From Acidobacteriota bacterium (GTDB taxonomy: Bacteria; Actinomycetota; Actinomycetes; Actinomycetales; Micrococcaceae), in the NCBI GenBank assembly GCA_019352125.1, contig JABBNV010000142.1, positions 1 to 7,044 on the forward strand: 7,044 nucleotides of DNA. The letters run 5' to 3'. The position numbers and the translations under genes were made by a program. Below the pieces are notes generated by a model. The model was not told where the DNA came from and searched no databases. It saw only the letters and a list, made by a program, of their open reading frames with translations. This document shows, piece by piece, positions 1 through 5,744 of the stretch. Within the stretch, counting starts at the first letter, position 1. Each line of letters starts with the position of its first letter.

Positions 1-1635
1 ATCCACACCCTGGTTGGTGCCGGTGCGGCCGAGGGCGCCATTGACGCCGCGTCCATCCTCAAGCCGATGTTGGCTCGTGGCGAGCTCCAGACCATTGGCG
101 CCACCACCTTGGATGAGTACCGCAAGCACATTGAGAAGGATGCAGCGCTGGAGCGCCGTTTCCAACCGATTCAGGTGGCCGAGCCTACCGTTGCGCTCAC
201 CATCGAGATTCTTAAGGGCCTGCGTGACCGTTACGAGGCACACCACCGCGTATCCATCACCGATGCGGCGTTGACTGCTGCAGCCAACCTGGCACACCGG
301 TACATCAGTGACCGGTTCTTGCCGGACAAGGCCATTGACCTGATTGATGAAGCTGGTGCTCGGCTGCGCATTCGGCGCATGACTGCCCCGCCGGAGCTCA
401 AGGCTATGGACGAGACGATCGCGAACGTCAAGCGGGACAAGGAATCCGCCATTGACGCTCAGGACTTCGAAGGCGCTGCCTCCCTGCGTGACAAGGAGCA
501 GAAGCTCATCACGGAGCGTAGCGAGAAGGAGCAGGCTTGGAAGTCAGGCGGGCTCGACGACGTTTCTGAAGTTGATGAGGAATTGATCGCCGAAGTCTTG
601 GCCAACTCCACCGGCATCCCCGTCTTCAAGCTGACCGAGGAAGAATCCAGCCGTCTCCTCAACATGGAAGCGGAACTGCACAAGCGTGTGGTGGGCCAGG
701 ACGAGGCCATCAAGTCCATCAGCCAGGCAATCCGCCGCACCCGCGCGGGATTGAAGGATCCGAAGCGCCCCGGCGGTTCGTTCATCTTCGCCGGCCCCAC
801 TGGCGTTGGAAAGACAGAGCTGGCCAAGGGCTTGGCGGAATTCCTCTTCGGCGATGAAGACGCCCTGATTACCTTGGATATGTCCGAATACTCGGAGAAG
901 CACACCGTTTCCCGGCTCTTCGGTGCACCTCCCGGATACGTTGGTTACGAAGAGGGTGGCCAGCTGACCGAAAAGGTTCGCCGGCGTCCGTTCTCCGTGG
1001 TGCTCTTCGACGAGGTTGAAAAAGCCCACGCTGACCTGTTCAACTCCCTGTTGCAGATTCTGGAAGACGGTCGACTGACCGACTCTCAGGGCCGGGTTGT
1101 GGACTTCAAGAACACCGTGATCATCATGACCACGAACCTTGGTACACGGGACATTTCGAAGACCGTCACCACTGGTTTCCAGTCCGGAACAGACACGCAG
1201 ACCAGCTACAACCGGATGCGCGCCCGGGTCACGGAGGAGCTCAAACAGCACTTCCGCCCCGAGTTCCTCAACCGTGTTGACGACGTCGTCGTCTTCCCCC
1301 AGCTCACACAGGACGAGATCATCCAGATCGTGGACATGTTTGTTGCACGTCTTGAGGGCCGCCTGAAGGACAAGGATATGGGCATCGAACTGACGCCTGC
1401 AGCCAAGGTCCTGCTGGCAACCAAGGGCTACGATCCCGCGATGGGTGCACGGCCGTTGCGCCGCACCATCCAGCGCGAGATCGAGGACCAACTCTCCGAG
1501 AAGATCCTGTTCGGCGAGATCAAGGCGGGGGACATTGTGGTGGTCGGCGCGGAGGGTGAAGGCGATGAGGCGACGTTTACGTTTGCTGGAAACAGCAAGC
1601 CCTCTGTACCGGATGCACTCCCCGCAGGAGCCTAA
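1..1635 (+). CDS. clpC: ATP-dependent Clp protease ATP-binding subunit ClpC (5' truncated)
   Basis: Hsp100/Clp AAA+ unfoldase that feeds substrates into the ClpP peptidase in the cytoplasm. The frame is open from base 1 and gives 544 residues; full-length ClpC is about 830-850, so the N domain and the first part of AAA+ domain 1 are missing. The first visible residues (IHTLVGAG) directly follow the D1 Walker B motif. Then come D1 sensor GATT (33-36), the D1 arginine-finger segment LERRF (51-55), and the UVR-like coiled middle domain (about 147-178), which separates ClpC from ClpB. Domain 2 has Walker A GPTGVGKT (265-272), Walker B VVLFDE (333-338), sensor 1 TTN (377-379), FRPEFLNR (419-426) and sensor 2 GARPLRR (482-488). 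A TGF tripeptide at 391-393 sits where ClpC proteins carry the LGF/VGF loop that docks ClpP. All ATPase motifs in view are intact. The UVR domain and the C-terminal half closely resemble mycobacterial ClpC1 from memory. Confidence 0.97.
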   Translation: MHTLVGAGAAEGAIDAASILKPMLARGELQTIGATTLDEYRKHIEKDAALERRFQPIQVAEPTVALTIEILKGLRDRYEAHHRVSITDAALTAAANLAHRYISDRFLPDKAIDLIDEAGARLRIRRMTAPPELKAMDETIANVKRDKESAIDAQDFEGAASLRDKEQKLITERSEKEQAWKSGGLDDVSEVDEELIAEVLANSTGIPVFKLTEEESSRLLNMEAELHKRVVGQDEAIKSISQAIRRTRAGLKDPKRPGGSFIFAGPTGVGKTELAKGLAEFLFGDEDALITLDMSEYSEKHTVSRLFGAPPGYVGYEEGGQLTEKVRRRPFSVVLFDEVEKAHADLFNSLLQILEDGRLTDSQGRVVDFKNTVIIMTTNLGTRDISKTVTTGFQSGTDTQTSYNRMRARVTEELKQHFRPEFLNRVDDVVVFPQLTQDEIIQIVDMFVARLEGRLKDKDMGIELTPAAKVLLATKGYDPAMGARPLRRTIQREIEDQLSEKILFGEIKAGDIVVVGAEGEGDEATFTFAGNSKPSVPDALPAGA

Positions 1636-1654
1636 TTAGGCCAGTTTTATCAGG

Positions 1655-1725
1655 CCGGTGGCAGGCTGCACTGGCATTTCCATCCCAGATGCGTTTTGGG
1701 TGGAAGTGCTGGTGCAGCGCACCGG
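1655..1725 (+). terminator. Long stem-loop after clpC, no U-tract
   Basis: The core stem pairs 1665-1685 with 1698-1718 over 21 consecutive positions around a 12-base loop. An outer 6-bp stem, CCGGTG (1655-1660) with CACCGG (1720-1725), closes it across a small asymmetric bulge. Four core positions are not Watson-Crick, and all four are G-U pairs in plus-strand RNA. They would be A-C mismatches in minus-strand RNA, so the structure favours the clpC transcript. There is no T-run after it, so it may be a U-less terminator, a 3'-end stabiliser, or a leader element of the next gene. Confidence 0.6.
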
Positions 1726-1774
1726 ACCCGGCTCGCAAGGGCTGTGGATATCTGACGACGGAACGAGGTAGGCA

Positions 1775-1993
1775 ATGACTGAATTCAATCCGGAAGATGC
1801 AGAAAAGAACTTTAACAACGAGGGTGGCCTGAACAATCAGGACCCGACCGAGGACCGCGAAGAAGGCTCGCAGGACGGTATCAATTCAAAGATTGATGAC
1901 CTTCAGGACGAGCACAGCGACAACCTCGGGGGCTTTGGAGACAAGGCAAAAGACCTGGTTGACAGCGCGCAAGAGAAGCTTGGGAACCGCTAG
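1775..1993 (+). CDS. Small acidic, probably disordered protein of unknown function
   Basis: A 72-residue protein I cannot assign to a named family. The ATG at 1775 has a good ribosome binding site (GAGGTAGG, 1765-1772) at short spacing, which supports real translation. The protein is very hydrophilic: about 20 Asp/Glu against 7 Lys/Arg, many Asn and Gln, no Cys, Trp or Tyr, no signal peptide and no membrane segment. The first 40 residues look disordered. The last 20 or so (GDKAKDLVDSAQEKLG) could form an amphipathic helix, resembling the Lys/Asp-rich helices of CsbD-like and other small actinobacterial stress proteins. It lies between two hairpins, so it is probably a single-gene transcript or read through from clpC. 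A cytoplasmic stress-related role is only a guess from composition and neighbours. Confidence 0.75.
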   Translation: MTEFNPEDAEKNFNNEGGLNNQDPTEDREEGSQDGINSKIDDLQDEHSDNLGGFGDKAKDLVDSAQEKLGNR

Positions 1994-2022
1994 TTTCGCA
2001 CTTTGGCCCCCATCGACTGATT

Positions 2023-2053
2023 CTGTGCCCTGGGCCACTGGCTCGGGGCACAG
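2023..2053 (+). terminator. Stem-loop terminator after the acidic mini-protein gene
   Basis: CTGTGCCC (2023-2030) pairs perfectly with GGGCACAG (2046-2053). The stem continues inward through 2031-2036 and 2040-2045, with two G-U pairs, to a 3-base loop (ACT). That makes about 14 bp, followed by TTGCGTT rather than a clean T-run. Its position 30 bases after a stop codon fits a terminator. Part of the stem can also pair downstream in a competing hairpin (see findings). Confidence 0.65.
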
Positions 2054-2082
2054 TTGCGTTCAGTGGCCCGTAGGATGATTGG

Positions 2083-2589
2083 GTGAAGAATTCCTTTCAA
2101 ATTCGCCCAGCACGCACCAGCGACGTCGCAGCCATCAAGTCCATGGTGGCGCCGTTGGCGGACCAACGGATCCTCATCGCGAAGGAGACCGTTGCCTACT
2201 ACGAGTCCGTGCAGGAATTCCTGGTCGCAGAGGTGGACGGCGCTGTGGTTGGTTGCGGTGCCCTTCACGTCATGTGGGAAGACTTGGCAGAGATACGAAC
2301 GCTGGCCACTCGGGACGATGTCCGCGGTACGGGCGTAGGGCACACCTTGACGGTTGAACTCTTGAACAAGGCCAAAGAACTTGGAGTGAGCAGAGTTTTT
2401 TGCCTGACTTTTGAAGAGGAATTCTTCATTCGGCACGGTTTTGAGGTCATGGCGAACCAAGACGAAGTAGATCCCAAGATCTATTCGGAGCTACTACGCT
2501 CCCACGATGAGGGTGTGGCGGAGTTCCTTGATTTGGCGAGGGTTAAACCCAATACCCTGGGAAATACGCGCATGATTAAGCATTTCTGA
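2083..2589 (+). CDS. argA: Amino-acid N-acetyltransferase (N-acetylglutamate synthase, short GNAT type)
   Basis: A 168-residue single-domain GNAT protein. It probably transfers acetyl from acetyl-CoA to the amino group of L-glutamate, the first step of arginine synthesis, in the cytoplasm. The acetyl-CoA pyrophosphate loop is RGTGVG at residues 81-86, preceded by the motif-A strand AEIRTLAT (69-76). The stretch GCGALHVMWEDLAEI (57-71) and the C-terminal VFCLTFEEEFFIRHGF (105-120) match the short actinobacterial NAGS family typified by M. tuberculosis Rv2747, not the kinase-fused ArgA of enterobacteria. The length agrees with that family. The start is GTG at 2083; AGGA at 2072-2075 gives 7-base spacing. 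No other arg gene is present, so it stands alone. A different small-molecule GNAT cannot be fully excluded, but a RimI-like protein acetylase is unlikely. Confidence 0.85.
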   Translation: MKNSFQIRPARTSDVAAIKSMVAPLADQRILIAKETVAYYESVQEFLVAEVDGAVVGCGALHVMWEDLAEIRTLATRDDVRGTGVGHTLTVELLNKAKELGVSRVFCLTFEEEFFIRHGFEVMANQDEVDPKIYSELLRSHDEGVAEFLDLARVKPNTLGNTRMIKHF

Positions 2590-2606
2590 TTTCTCGAAAG
2601 AGACAG

Positions 2607-2634
2607 TCAGTAGGCGTATGGTGCGGTCTACTGG
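2607..2634 (+). other. Short stem-loop between argA and the mini membrane gene
   Basis: CAGTAG (2608-2613) is the exact reverse complement of CTACTG (2628-2633). Adding flanking wobble and one inner G-C pair gives about 9 bp around a 10-base loop. Its right arm abuts the GGGGGAAG ribosome-binding-like sequence at 2633-2640. It may be a weak terminator for argA or a leader hairpin; the evidence is structural only. Confidence 0.3.
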
Positions 2635-2686
2635 GGGAAGCGAGCAGTGAACTGACGGAACAGGTAGTTTCATCGAGACTTCACCG

Positions 2687-2812
2687 TTGGTTTGGTTAAT
2701 CGTCGCTATCGTGATGATCCTCGTGATCATCGGCTTGCTGGTGGCGATGAGAAGAAAGCGTCAGCGGGCTGAAGATGTGGCACCCTCACACCGTGCCGAT
2801 GCGGATCCATAA
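2687..2812 (+). CDS. Probable single-pass membrane mini-protein (start uncertain)
   Basis: An open frame ending at TAA 2810-2812 encodes one strongly hydrophobic helix (VWLIVAIVMILVIIGLLVAM) followed by RRKRQR and a polar tail ending DADP. This is the pattern of an N-out/C-in single-pass protein with a positive-inside anchor, a type common in Arthrobacter-like genomes. I do not recognise a named family. From the TTG at 2687 it would be 41 residues. The frame is open back to a stop at 2648-2650, but that extra stretch has no ATG or GTG. A good Shine-Dalgarno (GGGGGAAG, 2633-2640) sits 6 bases before a GTG at 2647, which is one base out of frame and meets TGA after two codons. So the gene starts weakly at TTG, or carries a 1-base frameshift near 2653. 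The tail's fit to a membrane protein supports coding. Confidence 0.5.
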   Translation: MVWLIVAIVMILVIIGLLVAMRRKRQRAEDVAPSHRADADP

Positions 2813-2828
2813 AGACCCTAAGGAGTGC

Positions 2829-2867
2829 GGGCAACGGGCGTTCGCTATTGGCGGAGGCCCGTTGCCC
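2829..2867 (+). terminator. Strong stem-loop terminator after the mini membrane gene
   Basis: GGGCAACGGGC (2829-2839) pairs perfectly with GCCCGTTGCCC (2857-2867). After one G-G mismatch an inner 5-bp stem (2841-2845 with 2851-2855) continues to a 5-base loop. It begins 17 bases after the TAA. There is no T-run behind it, as with the other hairpins here. Confidence 0.65.
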
Positions 2868-2891
2868 CGGCAGTGTAAGTATGCTTAGAAT
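2862..2891 (+). promoter_or_regulatory. Possible housekeeping-type promoter for csbD
   Basis: TTGCCC (2862-2867, 4 of 6 to TTGACA) is followed after 18 bases by TAGAAT (2886-2891, 5 of 6 to TATAAT). This would start transcription near 2898, about 70 bases before the CsbD start codon. The -35 lies inside the right arm of the preceding terminator. No clear stress-sigma (GTTT/GGGTAT) match was seen for this gene. This is motif matching only. Confidence 0.35.
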
Positions 2892-2893
2892 TA

Positions 2894-2917
2894 AAGGGCT
2901 TGCTTAGCCAAGCCCTT
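2894..2917 (+). other. Stem-loop in the csbD leader
   Basis: AAGGGCTTG (2894-2902) pairs perfectly with CAAGCCCTT (2909-2917) around a 6-base loop. It is followed by a small CCCC/GGGG hairpin (2921-2933). The pair of stems overlaps or follows the predicted transcription start, so it is either a second terminator for upstream read-through or a 5' stem of the csbD mRNA. Confidence 0.45.
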
Positions 2918-2970
2918 CGACCCCGTAGTGGGGCCGTACGGACCATGGACGAGAAGAAAGTGGGAACAGT

Positions 2971-3147
2971 ATGGGATTGGGCGACAAGATCAAGAACGAG
3001 GCACAGGATCTGACTGGCAAGGCCAAGGAAGGCGCCGGGAACCTGAGCGACAATGACAACCTGAAGGCGGAAGGTCAAAAGGACCAGCTTGGTGCGGACG
3101 CCAAAAAGATCGGCGAGAACATCAAGGACACCTTCAAGAAGGACTAA
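2971..3147 (+). CDS. CsbD family general stress protein
   Basis: A 58-residue hydrophilic protein of the CsbD-like family. The N-terminus (MGLGDKIKNEAQDLTGKAKE) and the repeated Lys-Glu-Gly segments AQDLTGKAKEGAGN and LKAEGQKDQLGADAKK are the family hallmark: short amphipathic helices with no hydrophobic core, Cys or Trp. Family length is 55-70, so it is complete. The start is ATG 2971 with a GGGA-type ribosome binding site (2962-2965). An upstream ATG at 2945 is in another frame and stops early. CsbD was found as a sigma-B-controlled protein in Bacillus; its biochemical function is unknown, and stress induction here is inferred. The gene is flanked by hairpins on both sides and is likely transcribed alone. 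Its C-terminal helix resembles that of the acidic mini-protein at 1775-1993. Confidence 0.88.
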   Translation: MGLGDKIKNEAQDLTGKAKEGAGNLSDNDNLKAEGQKDQLGADAKKIGENIKDTFKKD

Positions 3148-3181
3148 TACGCCCCACGCGAATGAAGTGGCGGCATCAAAC

Positions 3182-3220
3182 GTTCGACGGCGGAACCCCA
3201 CGGGGGTGCCGCCGTCGAAC
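3182..3220 (+). terminator. Strong stem-loop terminator after csbD
   Basis: GTTCGACGGCGG (3182-3193) pairs perfectly with CCGCCGTCGAAC (3209-3220). An inner A-T pair and a CCCC/GGGG stem extend it to about 17 bp with one A-G mismatch and a 3-base loop. It starts 34 bases after the csbD stop. No T-run follows directly (TGCAGTCAGGGCGTTTT). A second, smaller stem (GCCGGT 3242-3247 with ACCGGC 3253-3258) lies just downstream. Confidence 0.7.
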
Positions 3221-3269
3221 TGCAGTCAGGGCGTTTTCGCCGCCGGTATTGGACCGGCAATCGGGCGCC

Positions 3270-3311
3270 CCTGTTCAATATTTTTCTGCGCGGGTATGGT
3301 TCAAGAACAGG
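3270..3311 (+). promoter_or_regulatory. Putative promoter and operator of dhaKLM
   Basis: GTTC (3273-3276), 15 bases, then GGGTAT (3292-3297) resembles actinobacterial SigB/SigF-type promoters (GTTT-N15-GGGTAT). A weaker housekeeping reading is TTCAAT (3274-3279) and TATGGT (3295-3300). The region is bracketed by a 7-bp inverted repeat, CCTGTTC (3270-3276) and GAACAGG (3305-3311), and holds a hyphenated palindrome GTTC-AA-GAAC (3299-3308). Such symmetry around a promoter is typical of a repressor site. No regulator gene is in the window. Confidence 0.4.
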
Positions 3312-3372
3312 ACCAGATTCCTTCCCGTTCGCAAGGCTGGTACCGCCCGAGAAGTTCAATGAGGAGCGTGCC

Positions 3373-4374
3373 ATGAAAAAGCTAATCAATGATCCGCAAG
3401 AAGTTGTTGACGAATCCGTCGCCGGGTTTGGCCTGGCCCATGCGGACCTAGTCAGCATCAATTCTGATCCACTCTTTGTCACCCGCAAAGAGCGCCCGGC
3501 CAAGCCTAAGGTAGGGCTGGTCTCCGGCGGCGGAAGCGGCCATGAACCACTGCACGCAGGTTTTGTGGGCCTCGGTATGTTGGATGCGGCGGTACCTGGC
3601 CCCGTCTTCACATCACCCACTCCGGATGCCATCATCCCCGCGACTCAGGCAGCGGATTCCGGTGCGGGCGTGGTGCATATTGTGAAAAATTACACGGGTG
3701 ACGTGCTGAATTTTGAGACAGCTGCTGAAATGGCGGCCGCTGAGGGAATCGAGATCCGCACGGTACTGGTCAACGATGACGTGGCTGTGGAGGATTCGCT
3801 CTACACAGCTGGGCGCCGCGGAGTGGCCGGGACAGTGCTGGTGGAAAAGATTGCCGGTGCCGCCGCAGAGAGGGGTGATGACCTGGATGCTGTTGCAGCT
3901 GTGGGACAGCGGGTCAATGACAACGTGCGCACCATGGGCGTTGCCCTTTCTGCCTGCACGGTTCCGCACGCGGGTGTGCCAAGCTTTGAACTGGCCGATG
4001 ATGAGATCGAGATTGGCATCGGTATCCATGGCGAGCCAGGGCGGCACAAGATTGCTATGGAACCAGCGGATGGCATTACGGACAGGTTGCTAGAGCCAAT
4101 ACTGGCCGAATTGAAGCTTGCCGCGGGGGATAAGGTGCTGCTGTTCGTCAATGGTATGGGCGGGACTCCGCTGAGTGAGCTGTACATTGTCTACCGCCAT
4201 GCCGTGCAGGTGGTTGAAGCCACGGGCGCAACCGTGGAGCGGAATTTGGTAGGAAACTACATCACCGCCCTGGAGATGCAGGGTTGCTCCATTTCAGTGT
4301 TGAAACTGGACGCGGAGATGATTGAACTGTGGGATGCCCCGGTTAATACCCCGGCGCTACGGTGGGGAGTCTAG
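3373..4374 (+). CDS. dhaK: Dihydroxyacetone kinase subunit DhaK (PTS type)
   Basis: The dihydroxyacetone-binding subunit of the PTS-dependent kinase; with DhaL it makes dihydroxyacetone phosphate in the cytoplasm, feeding glycerol/DHA carbon into glycolysis. The 333 residues match the family (E. coli about 356). The key parts are present: SGGGSGHEP at 51-59 with His57, Asp110 in KNYTGD (105-110), and His219 in GIGIHGEPG (215-223), the histidine that binds the substrate covalently as a hemiaminal (His218 in E. coli). NGMGGTPLSEL (260-270) in the second domain is also typical. The start is ATG 3373 with GAGGAG (3361-3366) 6 bases upstream. It is the first gene of a three-gene operon; its TAG is immediately followed by the dhaL ATG. 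There is no C-terminal DhaL fusion as in ATP-dependent kinases, which agrees with separate dhaL and dhaM genes. Confidence 0.97.
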   Translation: MKKLINDPQEVVDESVAGFGLAHADLVSINSDPLFVTRKERPAKPKVGLVSGGGSGHEPLHAGFVGLGMLDAAVPGPVFTSPTPDAIIPATQAADSGAGVVHIVKNYTGDVLNFETAAEMAAAEGIEIRTVLVNDDVAVEDSLYTAGRRGVAGTVLVEKIAGAAAERGDDLDAVAAVGQRVNDNVRTMGVALSACTVPHAGVPSFELADDEIEIGIGIHGEPGRHKIAMEPADGITDRLLEPILAELKLAAGDKVLLFVNGMGGTPLSELYIVYRHAVQVVEATGATVERNLVGNYITALEMQGCSISVLKLDAEMIELWDAPVNTPALRWGV

Positions 4375-5043
4375 ATGGCAGAGCTGAACACGCTAAACAA
4401 TGAGTGGGTTCTGACGTGGTTGCGCCGTAGCGCCGAGGTGGTGGCGCGGCATAAGTCTGAGCTCAGCGAGCTGGATCGGTTGATTGGCGACGGTGACCAT
4501 GGCGAGAACCTGGATCGAGGGTTCAGCGCAGTGCTGGCCAAGCTCGACGCTGAGCCGCCGGCAACGCCCGGAGATGCCCTCAAATTAGTGGCGATGACGC
4601 TGATGTCCAAGGTGGGTGGGGCTGCCGGGCCGTTGTACGGCACTGCATACCTGCGTGCGGCAACTGCGGTGGGCGGCACGCTGGAATTGGATGCACCGTT
4701 GCTGGCTGTGATGCTAACGGCGGCTCGCGACGGTCTGGTGGCGCGCGGCAAGGCGGAACCTCGGGACAAGACCATGGTGGATGCCTGGACGCCGGCCGTG
4801 GATGCCGCTGCGGCTTCCGTAGCTGCTGGCGCCCATCCCACAGAGGTGTTGGCGGCCGCTGCCGCTGCCGCGGAACAAGGCGCAGAGGATACGATTCCGC
4901 TAGTTGCGCACAAGGGTCGCGCCAGTTATTTGGGTGAACGCAGTGCTGGCCACAAGGATCCGGGAGCGGCCTCCAGCGCATTGCTCCTGCGCGCCGCGGC
5001 GGATACTGCCGCTGGCTACGGCGCCGAGGAGGCGCAGCAGTGA
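4375..5043 (+). CDS. dhaL: Dihydroxyacetone kinase subunit DhaL (ADP-binding)
   Basis: The nucleotide subunit of the PTS-type kinase: a tightly bound ADP is phosphorylated by DhaM and the phosphate is passed to substrate on DhaK. The protein has 222 residues (E. coli 210). The three Mg-ADP ligands are Asp34, Asp39 and Asp41, in DRLIGDGDHG (34-43). Other family blocks are SKVGGAAGPLYG (78-89), DKTMVDAW (131-138) and the C-terminal SYLGERSAGHKDPGA (184-198). All are intact. An Ala-rich helix lies around 144-170. The ATG at 4375 directly abuts the dhaK stop, with GGGGAG at 4363-4368 as ribosome binding site inside dhaK, so translation is coupled. The 3' end overlaps dhaM by 4 bases (GTGA). Confidence 0.97.
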   Translation: MAELNTLNNEWVLTWLRRSAEVVARHKSELSELDRLIGDGDHGENLDRGFSAVLAKLDAEPPATPGDALKLVAMTLMSKVGGAAGPLYGTAYLRAATAVGGTLELDAPLLAVMLTAARDGLVARGKAEPRDKTMVDAWTPAVDAAAASVAAGAHPTEVLAAAAAAAEQGAEDTIPLVAHKGRASYLGERSAGHKDPGAASSALLLRAAADTAAGYGAEEAQQ

Positions 5044-5723
5044 CGGTTGGCCTGGTGGTTGTTTCGCACAGCGCCAAATTGGCCGAAGGGGTAGTGGAAG
5101 TGGCCGGGCAGATGGCCAAGGACGTGCGGTTTGCCGCTGCGGGTGGTACAGACGACGGCGGCATCGGCACCTCTCTCGATAAAGTCATGACGGGCATCGA
5201 GGCAGTCCAAACGGGTGCTGGAGTGCTGGTGGTGTGCGATCTGGGCTCTGCCGTGATGACTGCCGAGTCAGCCTTGGAGTTTCTGGGCAACCCGGACGAT
5301 GTTCGGGTTGCCGATGCTCCCCTGGTGGAGGGTACCGTTGCCGCTGCAGTGGCCGCACAAAGTGGCAGAGGCCTGGCGCAAGTCTGTACCGCCGCAGAGC
5401 AGTCCCTCGCCGGGCATGGTTCCGCCTCAGCGCCAGCGGATTCCTCATCTGCGCCAGCGAACACTGAAAGCGTGACTGCGGACGTGGAGCTGATCAATCC
5501 TTTGGGTTTGCATGCCAGACCTGCCGCCACGCTGGCGGGTGGGCTGGGCAAACTGGACGTGGACGTCACCATCAACGGTATGGACGGCCAGTCAGTGATG
5601 ATGTTGATGGCCTTGGGCGCTGGCAAGGGAACCGTGCTGCACGTGGTGGCTACCGGAGCAGACGCAGAGAAGGCAGTGGGGTTTGTCACCCAAGAGGTAT
5701 CCGCCGGCTTCGGCGAACTCTGA
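5040..5723 (+). CDS. dhaM: PTS-dependent DHA kinase phosphotransferase subunit DhaM (EIIA-Dha + HPr domains)
   Basis: The phosphoryl donor of the complex: it takes phosphate from the PTS and rephosphorylates ADP on DhaL. The 227 residues form two domains. Residues 1 to about 120 are the EIIA(Dha) domain (mannose-family fold), with His10 in VVVSHSAKLAEG as the phosphorylation site and CDLGSAVMT (66-74) as a family motif. A Ser/Ala/Pro-rich linker (about 123-146) leads to an HPr domain (about 147-227) with active His158 in GLHARPA and Ser185 at the HPr regulatory-serine position. E. coli DhaM (about 470 residues) adds a truncated Enzyme I domain that is absent here, so cellular Enzyme I must phosphorylate it. 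The start is GTG 5040, overlapping the dhaL TGA by 4 bases. The gene ends 37 bases before the convergent mutY. Confidence 0.95.
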   Translation: MTVGLVVVSHSAKLAEGVVEVAGQMAKDVRFAAAGGTDDGGIGTSLDKVMTGIEAVQTGAGVLVVCDLGSAVMTAESALEFLGNPDDVRVADAPLVEGTVAAAVAAQSGRGLAQVCTAAEQSLAGHGSASAPADSSSAPANTESVTADVELINPLGLHARPAATLAGGLGKLDVDVTINGMDGQSVMMLMALGAGKGTVLHVVATGADAEKAVGFVTQEVSAGFGEL

Positions 5724-5744
5724 GCCGGCTACTACCAGCACAGA

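Noticed and set aside
544..1491. Long open frame on the minus strand (315 codons)
   Set aside because: It lies antisense to intact clpC domain motifs, shows no recognisable domain, and reflects codon bias of the real gene.
2945..3013. ATG upstream of csbD as an alternative start
   Set aside because: It is in a different frame from the CsbD protein and stops after about 22 codons.
3264..3271. GGGCGCCC palindrome as an operator
   Set aside because: An 8-base GC palindrome is expected by chance in this composition and has no partner site.
3144..3635. Minus-strand open frame over the csbD-dhaK gap
   Set aside because: It runs antisense through the terminator, promoter region and dhaK start, and no domain is recognisable.
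4580..5689. Long open frame on the minus strand (369 codons)
   Set aside because: It is antisense to dhaL and dhaM, whose active-site motifs are intact; its translation is low-complexity Ser/Pro/Arg-rich.
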